Below, one piece after another: positions 40,631 to 53,118 of a stretch of 64,000 nucleotides of DNA (the first letter of the stretch is position 1; every line of letters starts with the position of its first letter). The notes under the pieces are model-generated. The model ran no database searches and was not told the origin of the DNA. It saw only the letters and a list, made by a program, of their open reading frames with translations. Source of the stretch: Coffea arabica (taxonomy: Eukaryota > Streptophyta > Magnoliopsida > Gentianales > Rubiaceae). The position numbers and the translations under genes were made by a program. The stretch lies in NCBI RefSeq assembly GCF_036785885.1, contig NC_092323.1, positions 3,822,501 through 3,886,500 on the forward strand, written 5' to 3'.

Positions 40631-43600
40631 TCACACTTCTCTATCTACAGAAGACTTTCTAGCTACAGGCCTTCGCGGTTTTAGCTTAGTGTTTGTGTTG
40701 ACATTGTTTTGGCCGCTGTTTCTACCTGCTGGAATGTCATGATTATGTTTGCCCTCGTATGTAGTTATAACGGCTTTAGGGTCTGCTGAAGCCCTTTCAA
40801 CATGTTTGCGAACGTTACATCCCGCAAATGTACATCTGTAATAACTCCTGTAGATGCAAACACAGCAAATGTTGAAAACCAAACTCAAATTAGAGACCCT
40901 CCTAATTGAATATCATAGTACAGACTATAATAGATGCAGAAGGAAAGAACTAGAAATTTTTCTTGCAACACGAAATATTCTCATGTCTCCTAAGAATATC
41001 ATATGCATATATATATATATTCCTCACACCAAAGCACAACCTAACAAAATCGGCAGCAGTGACAAGAATTCTTCAAATCTACAATATAATATCGACAATG
41101 CCAACTCTCATACTTGGTTCTTACCCCCATATCATTCATATCCTCCATTTCTCATTGCAGAAAGGAGAAGAAAATGATGCTTCTCTCTTCCAGCCTACGT
41201 TCTCAAATTTGACAAAGGGACTCTCTCTGATTAAACAGGGCTGATTTGAAGAATAGTAAATATTACAACTTGACGACTAATTAAGCAATTCATTTCTTAA
41301 GTTGAGAGAATGAATTCTTTTTTCACAATAAATGAGCTGAGAGACGAAATCGCCAAGAATGAAGAAGAAAAAACTAATATTCATGAAGTGTTCCTATGCA
41401 CACTTATTACATATATAACCAAAATTATTCTACACCCGATGATGAAGTAACTCAGCACCTAATTCGAGATCCTAAAAATTGTAAATGCGTAAAGTATGAG
41501 AAAGGAAAGAACAAGTGGAACCAAGTCAAGGTTTGACATTTTGAAATATCTAACTGCAACAAACTTTTGTCACTAGCTGCTTTTCATTTTAATTAATTCC
41601 TTCTCTAAAGCTCTTTACAGAGCAACAAAGTGAATATTAAACTCGGAACCCAAAGATATTGACAGTCAGAATGATACCCCACAATGCGTTTCTCATAACC
41701 ATTATGTAAAACCCACTGAATCTTACCACAGGCAAAGAAAATGTGATCCCCAAATAGACAGTACCCAATATATTAGCCTTCTTAGTAGATAAATTTTTGC
41801 AAAGATAAGCTGCACTAGGCTTAACATGCATAAGTAGCTATTGTCATCTAGTAGGCAATAAAAAAATTCACAAACGATGTAGGATAAGAGTCCCACCTTG
41901 GATGAGGGTTTCCCTTGACAACTTTCTGTCCGTATTTCCTCCACTTGTATCCATCATCCAAAAGATCAACTTCACTTCTTGTCTGCACAACTATTTTTGG
42001 TTCTGTGACTGTTTTATGCAATGGAGCTGGAACACCTGCCCCAACCTCTGTGCTCCTGCATAGATGGAAGATTAAACAACCAATAAGAAAGCACTTTTTC
42101 CATATAAGATTTTCCCTTTACCATCTTGGAGGGTAATGCACTATCACAGACATGACAAAGATAAATTACCTTCTCTTTGCATTCGGTTCTTCATCATCAT
42201 CAATATCCTCATCTATAACTGTTGCCGAGTCTTCCCTCTCATCCTGTTCACTGGCAACAGGAAATTGCTCAGATGATAACTGAGTGAATGCCTTCTGTTT
42301 TAAATTATTCAGGTGAGAAGTTGCAGCATCATGTGTAACTTCAGTCTGCCATCGCGAACCAGATTCAGGGTTCACCTCCGAGCTCATCATCCCATTCAGA
42401 CAAGAATTATCTTTTGCTCGTGTATTGGGCTGAGGCAATTCATGATTGTGCTGTCCTTTATATGTAATCTCAGTTACTTGACCATCACTCGCCCGCTCAA
42501 CCTTCTTCTTGACAGGACAATTAGGATGCGTGCACTTGTAGTAGCTCCGAGGATGTTCTTTTGCTTTAACCAGCTTCTGGCCATATTTCCTCCAGTTGTA
42601 ACCATCACTAGCTGGTTTATCAAGAGCAAAGGAAACAGTTTTTTTATCAGATTGAGATGCTTCTAATGGAACCATCTTCAGAGTCTGAGGTTCTGCCGGT
42701 ATACTGTGCACATCTTCTTGTAGGGTTTCACTAGGCAGAGAGGATGGCTTAAGCTCTGCTGCTTCTGCAGAGGCTATACCTGAGGCACGCTGAAAATCAG
42801 CTTGAATTTGAACAAATGATTGGGACAACGCAGCCTGAGCTGTAACATGTGCTAGAGCCTGCTGGTGGGACATTCCAAATGGGCTCTGCAATTGACAGGA
42901 AAAAGACTATATATCAACCTAAGACCAGTGCGGACCTTTTGTCCGAATCTAGAGTAAAATGACAGCTCAACTCTAAGTAGAGCTTCCCATTCTAAATTAC
43001 AAACATGATAAGGCTCTAAGGAACTCGCTTTACTTTTTTTTTTTTTTTCCTTTTCGCTTTCCTTATTAGAATGGAAAGGGCGAAAAGTAAGCAGCCGGGG
43101 GGGAACACTAAGAATCAAAACGAGCAAAGACCCTTAACCTATGGACCATATTCGATTCTCATCTACTTGTAACTTCAGCAGTTGCAAACAAAGACGCGAT
43201 CTCTTTATCGCTAATTTCCATAGATAAATTCGTGTTCAATCAAGATACAACAATGTGAGAATTGAAACTAAAAAAAGTGGGACTGTCCACGCGGCAGGCA
43301 GTTACAAGTGATACTAATAGTTACAAAATTAATCGCGAGAACGCGCATCATCATTTGATTTAGAAATCCATGAATAAAGTGCCAAAAGACGTATATCACA
43401 GAAAAAAAAATGTTCAGAACCATTTACATCAACTACTTAACCAAGTTAGCGGAAATACCTGAAGCGGAGAAAGAAAACCAGGTGAGTTGAGAAAGCCAGA
43501 AGGACTGAGGGCAGGAGGGACCAAAAACAAAGGAGACTGAGCCACCACCAATCCCATCGGCCTATTTTGCTTATACCCCGACCCCTTATCGTTCCCAACT

Positions 43601-43902
43601 CCAAAGTTGACGTCTATAGCGGCATAATTCTCAGTAGAATAATCACCGGCGGTGGCAAAAAAAGTGGGCTTTCCAATAGGGGAAGCCATGGCTCCGGCGA
43701 GCAGCTGAGAGAACGAGCAGGAATTGGAATCAGGGGAAAAGATATTGGACAAAAGGGTCATCGGACCTGGGCTGTATCCGGGCATAGACCCACTGGTGAA
43801 AAGGGGTTCAAAAGGAGCCCGAGGTGGCACTGTAATCGTTGGCCGCCGCTGTCCTTTGGCAGCAGCACCACCAGTCTCGGTCCCCATCTCCGTCTGACCC
43901 AT
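40631..43902 (-). CDS. WRKY transcription factor, group I (WRKY3/WRKY4-like)
   Basis: Four coding exons, 43902-43459, 42885-42170, 42055-41897 and 40847-40631, encode 511 residues. There are two WRKY domains. The N-terminal one has WRKYGQK 246-252 with zinc ligands Cys266, Cys271, His294 and His296; the C-terminal one has WRKYGQK 425-431 with Cys445, Cys450, His474 and His476. The last intron splits the Arg codon of the PR-SYYRC motif, the conserved R-type WRKY intron. The head has [26 protein letters not shown] and [13 protein letters not shown], the Ser-Pro-rich region that MAP kinases target in this subgroup, and [14 protein letters not shown]. The order matches Arabidopsis WRKY3/4, nuclear W-box (TTGAC) binders in defence against necrotrophs and in senescence. 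The C-terminus is short and basic. Nothing is missing. Confidence 0.95.
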
Positions 43903-44028
43903 ACTTTTTGTTTTTGCTGAATCTTAAGGATTTCACCTGAGTTGAAGAAGAAGCTAAAGCCTAGCACTTTGCGTTCTATCTGTACCTACACGAGTATAGA
44001 TTATACTACAAGTTGAAGCTGGTGTGCT

Positions 44029-44035
44029 ATATAAA
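44029..44035 (-). promoter_or_regulatory. Possible TATA box of the WRKY gene
   Basis: TATATAA on the plus strand (a TATATA core on the minus strand) lies about 130 bases upstream of the WRKY start codon at 43902, a usual distance for this class of promoter. Confidence 0.4.
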
Positions 44036-45277
44036 AAAAGAAGAGGAGAAGTTAGTTGCTTTCTTGCTAACTTGCTATCGGCTAATAAGTAATAATCCAA
44101 CTTGGGTTGAATTGTGAAAAGATTGCGTGTGTCCTGAAAAGCCAACTTGACCACTCCCTTTCCTCGCTGCATTTATTTACATATATTGTATCCTGTTTTG
44201 AATTGTTGTCAACTGCTGGGACCCGTCACCGCTTTTCTAGCTCTTTTTTTTAATTTTTCTTCTCCTGTCCTGTGAAACTGACGTCAATATTAGACTCTTT
44301 AACTCTCTTTTTTTTTTTAAACAGTTTTGCTCTCACCTCGAAGAAAGCGAACAAATTCATTAATTGTTGCAATGAACTTTGGTGTGTATATTATTGATAC
44401 CCACAAAATTTTTATTTAGAGGATCATTGCAAGTCGCTGGCGTGTTCTTTTTTTCTGTTTTTTTTTTTCAAAACAACAAAAAAAAAAGACAGAAACGAAA
44501 AAGAAAAAGAAAAACTACTGCATATGAGTCCAAGTAGTTGGCTTTATAACATGCATGAACAACTGTAGTGTATGACAAACTGCTTGTAGTACATACTAGC
44601 ATGAACACCAAGATTCATTACTGTAGCGAAGTGAGATGGCTACTATGGGATAGGATTGATTGATTTTTCTCTGTAGTTCTTTTGATGGACTTTATAGTTT
44701 CGAAAGCTCTTTCTGTAGCTCTTTCTACAGAAAGATCTTTCTAAAGACACTACTACGTAGCAGAAACGAATTGGAAAGATGCAGTAGCTGCGTACAAAAA
44801 TGTCATTTCCATACTCTGTATTCCATTTGTATAAACAGAGCCAGCCGATAAAGATCTTATAAGCCGTGAACGTGAAGGAAATAATTAATATTATTCAGTT
44901 TTGTCGGCAGTTGCTCTTTATTGGTTTATTGTTGTTTTAATCAACGAGGGAAGTAGATGGCAGGTTAGTGCTGAATCATGGGTTATTTTAGTCCCTAAAA
45001 AAAGAAGTAAAAAGATGAAAGATTAATATACTCCCCGTCTTTTATGAATGGTCTCCTTTCAAAGAAAATTGGATGTAATCAATCAGTGGCCAAAAGGTTC
45101 TGCATACGCATTCGAGTCAATTGTTGCCCACCTTGGAATTGGATAGGATGCCCGTTTTGAGTTGAGCGTTGAAAATGGCTACCTTATGTTTCCACTTTTC
45201 TACTCCGGGACTGTGCCTCGACACGTCACAGCAGCCATCGCGAGAATTTTAAGTACTAACTAACTACTACTTCTTGT
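44036..45277. other. Upstream region of the WRKY gene, non-coding
   Basis: AT-rich DNA with several T and A runs. One perfect 10-bp stem lies at 44709-44734 (CTTTCTGTAG, 6-base loop, CTACAGAAAG). No gene is supported. Confidence 0.4.
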
Positions 45278-45466
45278 GCCCCCACGGGTTGCTCGGCTGG
45301 GCTTCGCGTTCTTAGTTAAGGCGCCGGTCCTGGTTTCGATTCCGAAGCTGGGCAGCCTGGGGTATCTTCCTGAGGATCGGTGGGGCCCGCTCTCCTCAGG
45401 GTTAGGGGACTAGTCGGGTGTAGGCCCGGATACCCCTAACTGAAAAAAAAAAAAAAAAAAAAACTA
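45278..45466 (+). mobile_element. tRNA-derived SINE with 12-bp target site duplication
   Basis: The 189-bp element is bracketed by ACTACTTCTTGT at 45266-45277 and 45467-45478. The GC-rich head includes a B-box-like GGTTTCGATTCC near 45331 and an A-box-like region just upstream (GCTCGGCTGGG). The 3' part GGGGACTAGTCGGG...GGATACCCCT ends in an A21 tail. Its 3' part resembles that of the SINE at 63208 (GATTAGTCGGG...GGACACCCCT), so both belong to one family or share a LINE partner. It appears complete and young. Confidence 0.88.
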
Positions 45467-45478
45467 ACTACTTCTTGT

Positions 45479-47442
45479 AATTACAAGACATGTAGTCAGT
45501 CAAACCAAATGCAATTTTGGAACAAAAAGTCAAACATTAAAAATCAAATAAAAAGAAAAAAAATCCTTCCTCTTAACTTGCTTTATTAATGGATTTCTTT
45601 ATAATTTTTTATTAATTCAAAAAATATTTATGCATTGGGAAGATTAATTATAAATAAATAAAAATGTACCTTTGCATGTTCTTTTAATGAAATTTTTTTT
45701 TTATTAAAGAATCGAGTTCAAAGATTAACGGTGACATTTTTTTTATTCTTGAAAAAAAAATTAACAGTGATAATTAAGTAAGACAAGGTTGACAAGTTGG
45801 ATTATTAAAATGAACTTCCATTTAGGTTAGTTCCACAATAAATGTAAAACCGCTTAATATTTGTTCCGTGACAATAAAAAATAAACGTAAAAGACAGCTA
45901 ATCATAGAAGGTGTCGTCGATCTGTCAGTCATACGCAGCCGAGGCAATGGTAGCGATGCTCTCAGGTCAACACCGGGCCTTGTTATTTTCGGACGTCTTT
46001 CGTTCATTTATACGGCTCTTGCGTTCAGGTTACGTATTTTGTACATAAATGCGTTTCCCTTCACTCAAGCCGCAAAAACGTTGAATTATAGAACTCCTAT
46101 TTCGTTTTGCTTTCCTTTTATTCTGTCTTCTTCTGCTCTCAATATGTTATTTTATGGGAAGGGATCATTATCCAAGTGGCTGAACAAAAAAAACAAAAAA
46201 ATCATCCCAAGTGGCTGAAAATGCATTAACTACGGAGCATATAATTGCTCCACCTGAAATACTCCACTTACATACAGATGGGCAGCTTGTTTCTTCTAAA
46301 ATGATTCATCCATTGGGCCCTCCACGGATTTCTTTAAGATGGATGTGACAGAATGGCAACGGAACACCCACCCCACCCCAGACAACCCAACTGTCTAGCC
46401 TTTGCGACTTGCGAGTAGCTAGCAAATTGCAAGTCCTTGACAATGATGTCGTTGTACGGGACTCGCAAGTAGGGTAGGATACTTTGACGCAGCAGAATTG
46501 TGACTGCTAGTAAAAAGTGCATATAGATTTTGCACATCTTGTCAAGACTCTCCAGATACAAAAAAAAGCCTTTAACCCATAACCAATGACAAATCTCCCT
46601 TGCAAGAGATCAAAGGAGGGAGCGTTTTAACGTGAAATAATAGGGACCTGAACCAGGCATGCAACATTTGCCGCATCCCCACCTGGACCACAACACGGCT
46701 TTTAAAACTTTTATGGCATTGTCGTGCCATTCACAAAACAGCTACCTAACCACACACGCATGCACCCACATTTTATCGCTGTGGCAACTATTGAAAAGCG
46801 CCATTTCATTTCATATATCCATCATACTCGAGAGAAAAAAGAACAAAGTCAGGGCTGACCCAAAGTCCTTGAAAGCCTAAGTATGTATGTTTTAAACCTA
46901 AAAGTACAGGTATTGTTGGCTAAAAAAACTTCGAAAGCATGTTTAATACGATCGATAGGAAATTCTGTTTCTGGTTCAAATCTTCTGAATGTAGGTACTG
47001 GACGGCAAGGATTACTGTAATTCTGCTTGCAAAGGGCTTGTCCAATGTAAACTGACAACATGATTTCAGAATCCAGGAGCACAAAGCTGCATTATCCAAG
47101 ATGATTGACGACATAGGAAGGCAAAAAATGGGCAACTTGATTTTCATTAGCCACGATAAAAAAAAAAAAAATAGATCAAGTTTAATTTATTGACTAGGTT
47201 ACCTCTCACTACATAATTAATCCACATTTTAGAACTTCAACTTGTATACCCATTGATCATTTTAAGCACTAACAGAAATCTCCATGACATGATTTGAAAT
47301 ATATATTCAATTCAGACTGCATCCGTTATTTTTCCCACTGAGAAACCTGTATATCAGCTAGCCAAAAATACGCTATCACATCCGCAAATTTATGAATGTA
47401 AATCCCCTTTCTATTTAATATCTAGAAAAGAAGGATCAGTAA
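45479..47442. other. Intergenic DNA beyond the SINE
   Basis: AT-rich DNA up to about 45800, then mixed sequence. The right end should contain the 3' UTR of the plastid-type gene. No frame here resembles a known family. Confidence 0.4.
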
Positions 47443-50400
47443 TCATACTCTGCTCTCCAAGAAGTATGTTGAGGAGACAGCGAGGCCTTCCACGTCATAA
47501 GTACGGACCAGTCTCTGTCTTTTTCCAGGTGACTCAAGCCAGCAGAACTCCAAGTGGAACGATTTAGATTCTTGAACACACTTTGCCACGTCACATGGGC
47601 ATCCCATGTACATACCCCCAGGCAGTAAAATCAGCTGGAAACCTCCGTCAAAGGTAACCAAATTCTTTGACATGGTCCCCGTCCAATGTACATTAGTAGT
47701 AATATCTCTCCCCTCCAATGTCGATGCAATATCCTGTAGGAAACAAGGAAAACTAACAAACTATTTTTCAAAAAAATATAATCCCGGATTATGTCAGGAA
47801 AACAGAATCATTAAAATTTAATGATATTGCACATTTTTTATCGGCAGAAAATAGCATACATAAGGTTAACAGAAATAAGAGCAGAAAGATATTGGTTCAA
47901 AATAGATGAAGAAAGCAGATATGTTAATACCACTCCTGTTCTTATTTGAAATGATTTCTTTGAAGCGTGATATCTTTTGGTTCTTTCACCTAAAACTCAT
48001 CTCTGTAACTTCCACATCAAAAGAAATAGCTTTGAAGTAGTGCAGCAAACCTGGATTAGTTGACCATCCTTATTTATTTCAAGTACAGCCACAGTGTCAG
48101 CTCGAGCAAGTGTTGCTCCATAAACACCACTGCGCTTTGTGATAGAATGCCCTTTCCATGTACCCAGAAAAGGTTTAATCCTGTCTCCATAATCCTAAAG
48201 CCAGACATGATTGGATATCACGAGAATAATAAAGGAAAGGCAAAACCCAAGAACTGAAGTTGTAATATGTACTATTCAAGCTTCACTTGGTGACTCGAGT
48301 CTACCTGAGAATCATCAAAGGTAGGTGGAATAGGTGCAGTGCTACCTCTATCTTCAAGGAAGACAAGGAGCATATCCAGAATTCCTTTTGGATCCATGAC
48401 ATGGAAAGCTCTTACTCGCCGATCTTTCTCCAGTGAATATAGGCAATTCTCACATACAATAGAAGGTTGTCTCGAGGGAAGCTTTAGATTTCTGTGGAAA
48501 AACAAAACCAGTGCAGGGACAGTTGAGAAGGGTTAGCACAAAAGGATTGCCACAAAACCCCAATGTTAAGCATGTTGGTAAGTATCCATGAGAATACCAG
48601 CAATAATCCAGAAAACCCTCAAGATCAAGCATACTGGTAAATATCCGTGAGAACATTAGCATAGATTTTATCGAATAGTCCCCGAATGAGCAACAATCTG
48701 AGTACTCAAATCATCAGCAAGTGTTTAATTGCACATAATTAACAATTTTCAGCATTACACGCGACAGCTTTCTTTAGTTGTCTGACTTAGATTGAGTCAA
48801 AAAAAGGGTCTGATAGTAACTTTTGGTTCCCTCGTCTCCATTTATATGCATGACCAGGCATTAGGGGATGAGCAATGCAAGCAGGGATGATTTCAGGTGT
48901 GTAACCACTCAGATTTTCAATATCAGGAGGTTAGTTGCATTCTTGGGAGGATTCACAAAGGGGTGATACTTCTATCTACCTATCACCAAGAAGACGGTAA
49001 GAGAAACTTATACGGAAAAGAGACACGCACCTGTGCTCTACTATACCCAATTATTGTAAGTTAGTGAGTCATGCATCATGCACATGCACATGCACAAGCA
49101 GCTGGTTCAGCAATTTGCAATGCATAAAAAGCAGCTTTTCAATTTAAGAGGCACTATACAGAGGAGAAGCAGGAGGGATGAAAAATGAACATGACAGCAC
49201 CGAGAGGAATGCACTCACTTGGGTGATTCTTCTCCAATATCATCCTCGCCTAACACCCCTTGTCTGAGCACAGTTTCTAACATTCCAGCAGTCTGGTACC
49301 TCAATGCAAATGCCCTCTCTTTGGGGAAAAAACCAATCTGCAAACTAAGTTCAGTTGAATCTCAATAGAAGCAAACATATGAAAATAGTGTGCCACAGCT
49401 CCATTTAGAATAATAAAGTACGAAATTGACAGTATCAGGATTGAGAAGGCTTACCTGCTGATATTTATCCATAGTAAACATGTTGATCTCTTTGATTTTG
49501 TACTCAGACCATTCTGCCTCATCATCATCAATTCCAGAAAATGAAGTCGTTGATGGAGGTTGTTTGATGTATAACCTGACAATTTAGTCATGCGGTTAAC
49601 AAGGTCATCATAATGGATTAAGCTATCAAACTTTCCATTCATCAGACTTGGGTTATGCCTAATGTCGTTTCATGAGGCGAGTAAATTTTACAAATTAACC
49701 AAATACATGAGCTTATACAAGGACACACATTGTGCATCTAGAAAGTTTTGAGGCAAAAAAAATAAATCAATGATTAACTAAGCTACCTACCTGATTTCGG
49801 AGAGGCAATGAAATTTAGAGTCTTAAAAGAATTGTGAAGTAGTGCATTAGATATCTTTAGTTAGAATTCTCTCAATCTGCCACTGAAGAGGCCATGAGAG
49901 TTGACAGAATTGCAATTAAATCTGTGATCAACTTCAGCTCTTTCTAAGACTCAATCAACAAGTCAGTAGAGCATAACCAATGAACCACAAATCATGCGGC
50001 CTAAAAAATAAACCGTCGAGCATGAGAATGTCACTTATGTAACCAAAATTCAGTTAACGAATCTGGAAAGCATAATCAATGAGCCAATAATCCTTGTGAA
50101 TTAAAGGCATTCCACCTACCTAAACCACATCGTCAAAACAGTGTCGGAAGAATTACGAGGAAAAGAAACAAATTGAAAAAGTAGAGAGGCTTAGTGATTG
50201 CAGCAAAGGTACAAACTACAAACTAAAAATCAGTAAATTAAAAGCTAAAAAAAGAAGCTTACGTTTGAATCAAACTTATGAGTTCATCTTCGCCATAAGA
50301 ACCCGCAGCAAGCTTGGTACTTATTTTATGCATCAAATTTCCCTGGCTATCAAATTGCTGCAAAATTGAGAAACAGCAAAAAGTAGGGGTTGGGGAGAGA

Positions 50401-50783
50401 AAACGGTCATGAGACAGACTGAATAATGCATTGCATAGGGGGTAAGTCGAGAAAGAAATCAAGCAAAAAGAATTATATATAAATATAGTAGTAGTAATAC
50501 AGACGTGGAAAGTGCCGGTCCAGTTCCCAAAATTGAGGTGAATAAATCGTTGAACCGCATCGAGGCTCAAGTGTACTTCTGGATTGGGTTGTGCGGACGA
50601 CGATGATTGCTTCATGGATTGAGCAGCTCCGGCGATGGATGTCCGACGTGAGGAAAGGGGTTGAGAAAAGCGTGTTGGAGTAGTGGGAGGCCATGATTGG
50701 GAAGGGAGCTTTCGGGTTTGAGATGGATTGGTGCGATAATTAGGTGATGAAGTTACTGAGACAGGAGAGGCAGCCGCTGCCAT
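47443..50783 (-). CDS. Plastid-targeted protein of unknown function (DUF3598-like)
   Basis: Seven coding exons give 411 residues: 50783-50505, 50357-50263, 49575-49455, 49337-49219, 48491-48305, 48194-48051 and 47733-47443. The first 65 residues are rich in Ser, Thr, Pro and Arg with almost no acid, as in a chloroplast transit peptide. Then comes HLSLDAVQRFIHLNFGNWTGTFHQFD, a motif seen at the head of calycin-like barrels in cyanobacterial and plastid proteins. A second such motif occurs in the C-terminal half: DRIKPFLGTWKGHSITKRS, then ADTVAVLEI and LLPGGMYMGCPCDV. So two lipocalin-like barrels in tandem are likely. The DUF3598 label is from memory and not certain. The role is unknown; ligand or pigment handling is only a guess from the fold. 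Confidence 0.8.
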
Positions 50784-51697
50784 TCAGACTTTTATACTTT
50801 GGGAGCTTCTTCTCTTCTCCTTGTTGCTGTTGTTTTTTCGTCGCAGCCGCAGCTGATTTCATGAATTCATTTTCTCTTCTCTGCTTTTGAGTTCTGTCCC
50901 TCCCTCCCAAAAATCTTATCACTTGCTTTTGAGTTCCATCACCATTTTTTTTTTAAAAAAAAAAAACTATTTATTTGTTATTATGTACTGTATTACTAGT
51001 ATTTTGCAAGCACTACCCCTTTCCTTCTCATGTTTGGTTCGATAGATTATCTAAGCCCGTTTCCGGAAAAAGGTGCAGCGGATCTACTTTTTGTCTTTGT
51101 ATTCTGTGCTATGGAGGGCCAAAGGCCCATTACATATTGACTGACTGGGGAGTGCCAGCCACTCCACAGATCTCTTGGCCCAAAAGCTCTTCAAATGTTA
51201 AACCCAGGAGCTAAACTTCTTGCTAGCTTGGCTGAGTGATCTGCACACGTGCAAATCTCTTCAAAATGCTGTAAATTTTATAATATTTGAAGTATCCTTC
51301 CTTCTATTGGGCTATTGTACGCTAATATTTGGTGCAATATAATTTGGACATCATTTTTTATACCAAAAATTGGTATACATGAGGAGGGGATTTTTTTTTT
51401 TTTTTCTTCGATACGATAGCTTCCTACACTATAGAGAAGGGGAGGACCTGAAGAGGTCATGGAATAATTCGAAGGAACTGAACCAACAACACCGAATCAA
51501 GGGCGCACATGCACGAGGGGATGCGTTGGGTTGGAATTGGTATACATAATTGCAGTGTTCCTGGGCGGAATTGGCTTCAAGCAATTAAGGTTTGAATTTT
51601 ACTTGGAAACATGAGTAGTAAAACTACTGATCCATTCATACCACGGGCAAACAGGAACTAGGTTTCAATACTTGCAATCCCAAATAGGAGGGAGAGG
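50784..51697. other. Gap between the plastid-type gene and the first phytocyanin gene
   Basis: The left part is the promoter and leader of the minus-strand plastid-type gene; the right part is the 3' UTR of the phytocyanin gene. A T14 run is near 51391. Nothing else is seen. Confidence 0.45.
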
Positions 51698-52347
51698 CTA
51701 AAGTCGGTGAACGGTGAAAGGCGGAAACCCATGACACCAAATTACAGCCGCAGCAGCAGAAACCATGGTTAGAGCAAGCAGGTTGCTGCTGGTTGTTGTC
51801 ACTGGGGAACCATTTTTGGGGGTGGGTTCAGGTGCAGGTGGGGATGCTTCAACAGCATTAATAGCCACCTTCATGCCACCGTAACAATAGCCTCCGCCGC
51901 AGAGGAAGTAGTAAGGCCTGGCCTCAGTGAGTTGGAATACGTCTCTCCCACCCCTTGTAATGTTCTGTATGAAATCATGGTCGTTGCACAGCTCGTAGTT
52001 TGTCCGGTTCACCTCCAGCACGTTGTACATCCTCTTATCGAATCTGAACACTGCATTAATTATTTATATGTCAAGAGTGCAGAAAGACACAACAACCACA
52101 AGGGGAGCAAAAGATAGAAAACAAAAGGAGAGGTACGGAGACAATTTTATGAGAAGATGGAGAGTATGGTATACTGACGGAGCCAATCTCCCACGCAAAG
52201 CTGCTGCTGAGCGGCCCATTCGGTGTAGTTAACGTCCGGTCTCCAACCAGGCTTACCTCCAACCTGGATGAGTCTGCTGGCAGCGCAGGTTAGCGTTGCC
52301 GCCGCCACCAACAGCCATAATGCACCACCCCTTTTGCCCAGCATCAT
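51698..52347 (-). CDS. Early nodulin-like / phytocyanin protein, GPI-anchor type (copy 1)
   Basis: Two exons, 52347-52179 and 52050-51698, give 173 residues. The frame is open to 52365 but the first ATG is 52347. A signal peptide (LWLLVAAATLTCAAS) is followed by the plastocyanin-like domain: LIQVGGKPGWRPDVNYTEWA, VGDWLLFRFDKRMYNVLEVN, CNDHDFIQNITRGGRDVF and RPYYFLCGGGYCYGGMKVAI. The two Cys of the conserved disulfide are present, but the His/Cys/His copper ligands are not, as in early nodulin-like (ENODL16/17, lamin-like) proteins. A Pro-rich linker (SPPAPEPTPKNGSP) and hydrophobic tail suggest GPI anchoring, although the last residues are polar. Such proteins act at the outer face of the plasma membrane in cell-wall and reproductive signalling. 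An extra Cys sits before VGDWL (QLCVGDWL), where most have FYVGDWL. Confidence 0.9.
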
Positions 52348-53118
52348 GATGATCAAACCATCCAAGAACCACTGTCAAAAGAGAGCAAAATAATGAAAGA
52401 GGCCGTTATGGAACTAGTACCATTAGATTTGATAAGTCTACGTACCATTCCTCGCGTTGATGGATGGTGCCAGCTAACCGTAAATTAACTTATTCCGCCG
52501 AATCAACCTCGAAAAATCAGCAAATATATACAAAAGAAAAGACTAGTAACTAAGTAAAAAAGACCCCAAAAATGCAAATCTGGCAAGAAGAAGAAGAGAT
52601 GGCTAGTGGCAAATTGGCTGGTATTTAACAACCAACCAGCCATATAGCGAGCGCGCAGTGAGTAGGATGCTTAGCTAAGCTGAGTGGTGACCCGCTGTTG
52701 GACTCTAGCTTGCATTTTTCACGATTTCTGTTTTGCGAATCTTACCTTTTTGGCCCTGATTAATCACCATCGTCCACTTGTACAAAACTGTACGATACGA
52801 CAACCCGTTGGCGTACCGGATCTCCTTGCAAGTACTGCAGCAGCAGCAACATTGGTGTGAGCGGCCAACCGAAACATTAGTGCCCAAAATTAAGTGTATC
52901 TTTGTTTGGGCAGATGTAAATATATATATTAAAAAAAAAGAAAGCAAAATAAAAGGTTTAATTATTTGAAGAAATCAAAGCAAAAAAAAAAAAAAACTGT
53001 GCACAAAATATGATCAAAGATTTCAAAATTGAACAACTTCATATAAGTTCCGTACAAGTTAATTTTATTAGTACAATTTCATATATTGGACAAAATTAAA
53101 GATTTTTTGCTAACCTAA
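52348..53118. other. Upstream region of phytocyanin copy 1
   Basis: Promoter-side DNA with no clear TATA box. Poly(A) runs are near 52930 and 52983. No gene is supported. Confidence 0.4.
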
